DNA of 64,000 bases from NCBI RefSeq assembly GCF_019049625.1, contig NZ_JAFMOY010000112.1, positions 1-64,000 on the forward strand. Reading direction: 5' to 3'. The notes beneath the pieces are model-generated. The model was not told where the DNA came from and did no database searches. It saw only the letters and a program-made list of their open reading frames with translations. Position numbers and translations under genes: made by a program. Source of the DNA: Rahnella ecdela. Lineage in GTDB: Bacteria > Pseudomonadota > Gammaproteobacteria > Enterobacterales > Enterobacteriaceae. Below are positions 61,782 to 64,000 of the stretch, piece by piece. Positions within the stretch are counted from its first letter, which is position 1. Each line of letters starts with the position of its first letter.

Positions 61782-61821
61782 AAAAGGCTCAATACGTTTC
61801 TCAACATATTGAGCCTTTTTT
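61782..61821. terminator. Bidirectional rho-independent terminator
   Basis: AAAAAGGCTCAATA / TATTGAGCCTTTTTT. It serves the permease gene and the convergent digH. Confidence 0.93.
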
Positions 61822-61864
61822 GATAACTGTGAAGGCCACGCCATTCAGGCGGGTTCTCGAGTTT

Positions 61865-63208
61865 TTAACTTCCCCAGCGGTGTTTCAGATAACTGACCGC
61901 TTCCTGCGTCTGCGGCTGGTTGAGGTAGTTCTCCCTGAACAAAATGGTGCCCTGAATTTGCGGGTTGGATTCGTTCATATCGAGCTGTTTTTTCAGCTCC
62001 GGCACGCCACCGCTAATCATCCAGTCCGGTTCACTTTTTGAAGGTTCACCCACTTTATACAACGCGACGCCAATATACAGGCGCGTATGGGTCGGTTTCA
62101 CGACATCAGCCCACCATTGCGCCAGCACATCATAGCGGGCGGCTTTACGGGCAAAAGGCCAATAGAGTTGTGGTGCAATGTAATCGAGCAAACCCTGCTG
62201 CACCCAGAGACGGGTATCGGCATAGGCTTCATCATAGGCTGCCGCGCCTGAAGTGCGGGAACCGGCCGGATCGTGTGATACATTACGCCATACGCCTGCC
62301 GGACTGACGCCAAATTCTACGCCGGGTTTGAGCTGTTTGATGGTGCGCGAAACCTGCTCGATCAGCAACTGGGTATTGTGGCGTCGCCAGTCAGCTTTCG
62401 AGGCAAATCCCTGTCCGTAGCGGCGGAACGTCAGATTATCGTCGAGCGTGGAACCGGGCGTTTCGGTATAGAAATAGTCATCAAACTGCACGCCATCGAC
62501 CGGATAACGCGACACCACTTCGGCCACGATACTGGTTATCCAGTCGCGCGCTTCGGGTATACCGGGGTCGAGCACAAAACGGTCGCTGGCGGTGCGGATC
62601 CAGTCGCGGTGCAGCACAAAAACGCTGGCCGGATGCAGCGGCAGGGTGTTGTTCAGCTCCGTCACGGTGGAAGGTTTGGTGTTGACCGACACGCGGTAAG
62701 GGTTAAACCAGGCGTGAACTTTCATTCCGCGCTTGTGCGCCTCATCGAGCATGAACTGCAACGGGTCATAGCCCGGATCCTGTCCGATTTTACCGGTCAG
62801 GGTATCCGACCACGGCAGGATTTTAGAGGCCCAAAGCGCCGTGCCATCCGGTTTCACCTGGAAGAACACGGTGTTAATCCCGAGACTTTTCAGCTTATCG
62901 AGTTTGTCAGTCAGCGCTTTTTTCTGCTGGCTGATACGTGCCGACGGGCTGCTGGCTGTGACCGAGGATACTGGCGGCCAGTCGAGGCGGGAAACCGTTG
63001 CCAGCCACACACCGCGCACCGGTTCCAGCGGCTGCGCAGCTTTGCCCGGCAGCGGCTGTTTGGTGACCGGTGGCAGCGGGGTAACCAGCGATTTCGGCGG
63101 CGTGGAAGAGCAGCTGGCCAGTAACAGCGCCAGACCCATCAGGGACGCTGATTTTTTGACGGCCGTAACCGCGGAAATGTGATGAAAACGGGCGATGGTA
63201 AACTCCAT
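61865..63208 (-). CDS. digH: Divisome-localised glycosyl hydrolase DigH (YddW), lipoprotein
   Basis: Outer-membrane lipoprotein that cleaves denuded peptidoglycan glycan strands at the septum. 447 residues: lipobox LLASC (Cys33) followed by Ser-Ser, then the GHL10 catalytic domain starting RGVWLATVSRLDWPPVSSV. Long identical blocks with E. coli YddW include TVFFQVKPDGTALW, LDEAHKRGMKVHAWFNPYRV and VDGVQFDDYFYTE, the last with the likely catalytic acidic residues. It ends SYLKHRWGS. Single gene. Confidence 0.93.
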   Translation of the reverse strand: MEFTIARFHHISAVTAVKKSASLMGLALLLASCSSTPPKSLVTPLPPVTKQPLPGKAAQPLEPVRGVWLATVSRLDWPPVSSVTASSPSARISQQKKALTDKLDKLKSLGINTVFFQVKPDGTALWASKILPWSDTLTGKIGQDPGYDPLQFMLDEAHKRGMKVHAWFNPYRVSVNTKPSTVTELNNTLPLHPASVFVLHRDWIRTASDRFVLDPGIPEARDWITSIVAEVVSRYPVDGVQFDDYFYTETPGSTLDDNLTFRRYGQGFASKADWRRHNTQLLIEQVSRTIKQLKPGVEFGVSPAGVWRNVSHDPAGSRTSGAAAYDEAYADTRLWVQQGLLDYIAPQLYWPFARKAARYDVLAQWWADVVKPTHTRLYIGVALYKVGEPSKSEPDWMISGGVPELKKQLDMNESNPQIQGTILFRENYLNQPQTQEAVSYLKHRWGS

Positions 63209-63293
63209 TTATAGGTGATTTCTCAGACTGGCAGGGTAACTGCTTAGTGCCGCGTGCTTTGTGATCAGGATTAATTTTCCCTGTAATCAGGTA

Positions 63294-64000
63294 TTAACGC
63301 AATTTTCTCAGGCGCTTTTTGGCTATCCACTGGCGCAACAGTCCATCGGCGCTTACCGTCAGAATTCCGAGCATGATCAGCAGGGCACCGGCGATAAAGT
63401 TGATTTTCAGCGGTTCATGCAGCAATACGACGCCCGCAATAATGCCGAAAACCGGCGTCATAAATGAGAGGATCCCCAGACGCGACGCCTGATAACGGCG
63501 CATCAGGCTGAACCACGCCAGATAACTGCCGAACGTCACGACCACAGTCTGAAAGACCATACTGCTGACCGAAACCGGCGTGAGCCGAAACTGCGTCTGA
63601 CCGGTCAGCAACGCCATTGCGCCGAGCAAAACGAACGCGCCTGCCAGCTGATAAAACAGCGTCATGGTGGCACTGCCGGAAGATAGCGCACTGCGCCGCA
63701 CCACGATGGTGGTCATGCCCCAGAAAGCCCCCGCCAGCAGGCCGAAGAAATCGCCGAGCAACATGTTGCTGGCCTGCGGTGCAGCGGCATTATTACCGCC
63801 AAAGAGAAACGCGACAATCACGCCGAGAAAGGTAATACCCACGCCGGACCATTGCAGACGGCTCAACCGTTCTTCCGGCACCAGGAAATGCAGGCCGAGT
63901 GCGGCAAAAATCGGTGCGGTATAGAGAAAAACCGCCATGTGGGCCGCGGTTGTGAACCGCAGGCCTTCGGCGACAAACATAAATTCAACGGAAAACAGCA
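63294..64000 (-). CDS. EamA/DMT-family transporter (start beyond window)
   Basis: Inner-membrane drug/metabolite transporter. The frame stays open to base 64000, so the N-terminus lies outside. The visible part has about seven to eight segments, starting with the EamA pattern FTTAAHMAVFLYTAPIFAAL and a second half beginning near LLGDFFGLLAGAFWGMTTIVVRR, then FGSYLAWFSLMRRYQASRLGILSFMTPVFG. The basic tail WIAKKRLRKLR is cytoplasmic. Relatives export amino acids or metabolites. The substrate cannot be told. Confidence 0.85.
   Translation of the reverse strand, partial: LFSVEFMFVAEGLRFTTAAHMAVFLYTAPIFAALGLHFLVPEERLSRLQWSGVGITFLGVIVAFLFGGNNAAAPQASNMLLGDFFGLLAGAFWGMTTIVVRRSALSSGSATMTLFYQLAGAFVLLGAMALLTGQTQFRLTPVSVSSMVFQTVVVTFGSYLAWFSLMRRYQASRLGILSFMTPVFGIIAGVVLLHEPLKINFIAGALLIMLGILTVSADGLLRQWIAKKRLRKLR

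Noticed and set aside
1-64000. CRISPR arrays, tRNA or rRNA genes
   Set aside because: No regularly spaced repeats, no tRNA cloverleaf or CCA-ended unit and no rRNA motif were seen by eye.

Overview
The window looks like chromosomal DNA of a Rahnella-type enterobacterium (Yersiniaceae/Enterobacterales). I infer this from protein resemblance alone. Sad/PtrR, CybB, RhaS, AldA, PqqU (YncD), Gcd, ExoX and DigH are all close to the Escherichia coli proteins, but their order is not that of E. coli. Genes are closely packed and operons overlap by 1 to 14 bases. No tRNA, rRNA or CRISPR array was seen.

Left part (1-10.7 kb): an accessory region with scars of four insertion-sequence families. These are an IS2-group end at base 1, a TnpB-like 3' relic near 2.3 kb, an IS66 transposase tail near 5.65 kb and a lone IS903-type inverted repeat at 6.67 kb. 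Among them lie a manganese catalase (katN), a YgiW-type OB-fold protein, a periplasmic alkylsulfatase-like enzyme, two outer-membrane-type proteins, a Phd/Doc toxin-antitoxin pair and several small proteins. One of these is a 45-residue membrane protein with an excellent ribosome binding site.

10.7-15.8 kb: sad with its divergent regulator ptrR, an extra H-NS family gene, cybB and a panE-like reductase. 15.9-24 kb: an L-rhamnose-type module. A four-gene sugar ABC transporter is divergent from rhaS, followed by aldA (lactaldehyde dehydrogenase) and a LUD-domain protein. Two matching RhaS-like operators with the same geometry sit before the transporter and before aldA. 24-38 kb: a coiled-coil membrane protein, an alpha/beta hydrolase, then pqqU (TonB-dependent PQQ receptor) directly followed by gcd (PQQ glucose dehydrogenase) with a hairpin-rich leader between them. 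After that come small metabolic, efflux and regulatory genes and exoX.

38-62 kb: three nutrient-scavenging clusters. The first is an enolase-superfamily dehydratase with a complete Dpp/Opp-type ABC transporter, preceded by two near-perfect CRP sites. The second is an amidohydrolase and IclR regulator divergent from an MFS anion/sugar-acid-type transporter. The third is a nine-gene operon of Dpp-type transporter, amidohydrolase, SelA-like PLP enzyme, RidA and IclR, divergent from an acetamidase/formamidase and an amino-acid permease. The third reads as a self-contained pathway for an imported amide- or amino-containing compound whose identity is unknown, and I regard it as the best candidate for an undescribed system. 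The window closes with digH and a truncated EamA-type exporter gene.
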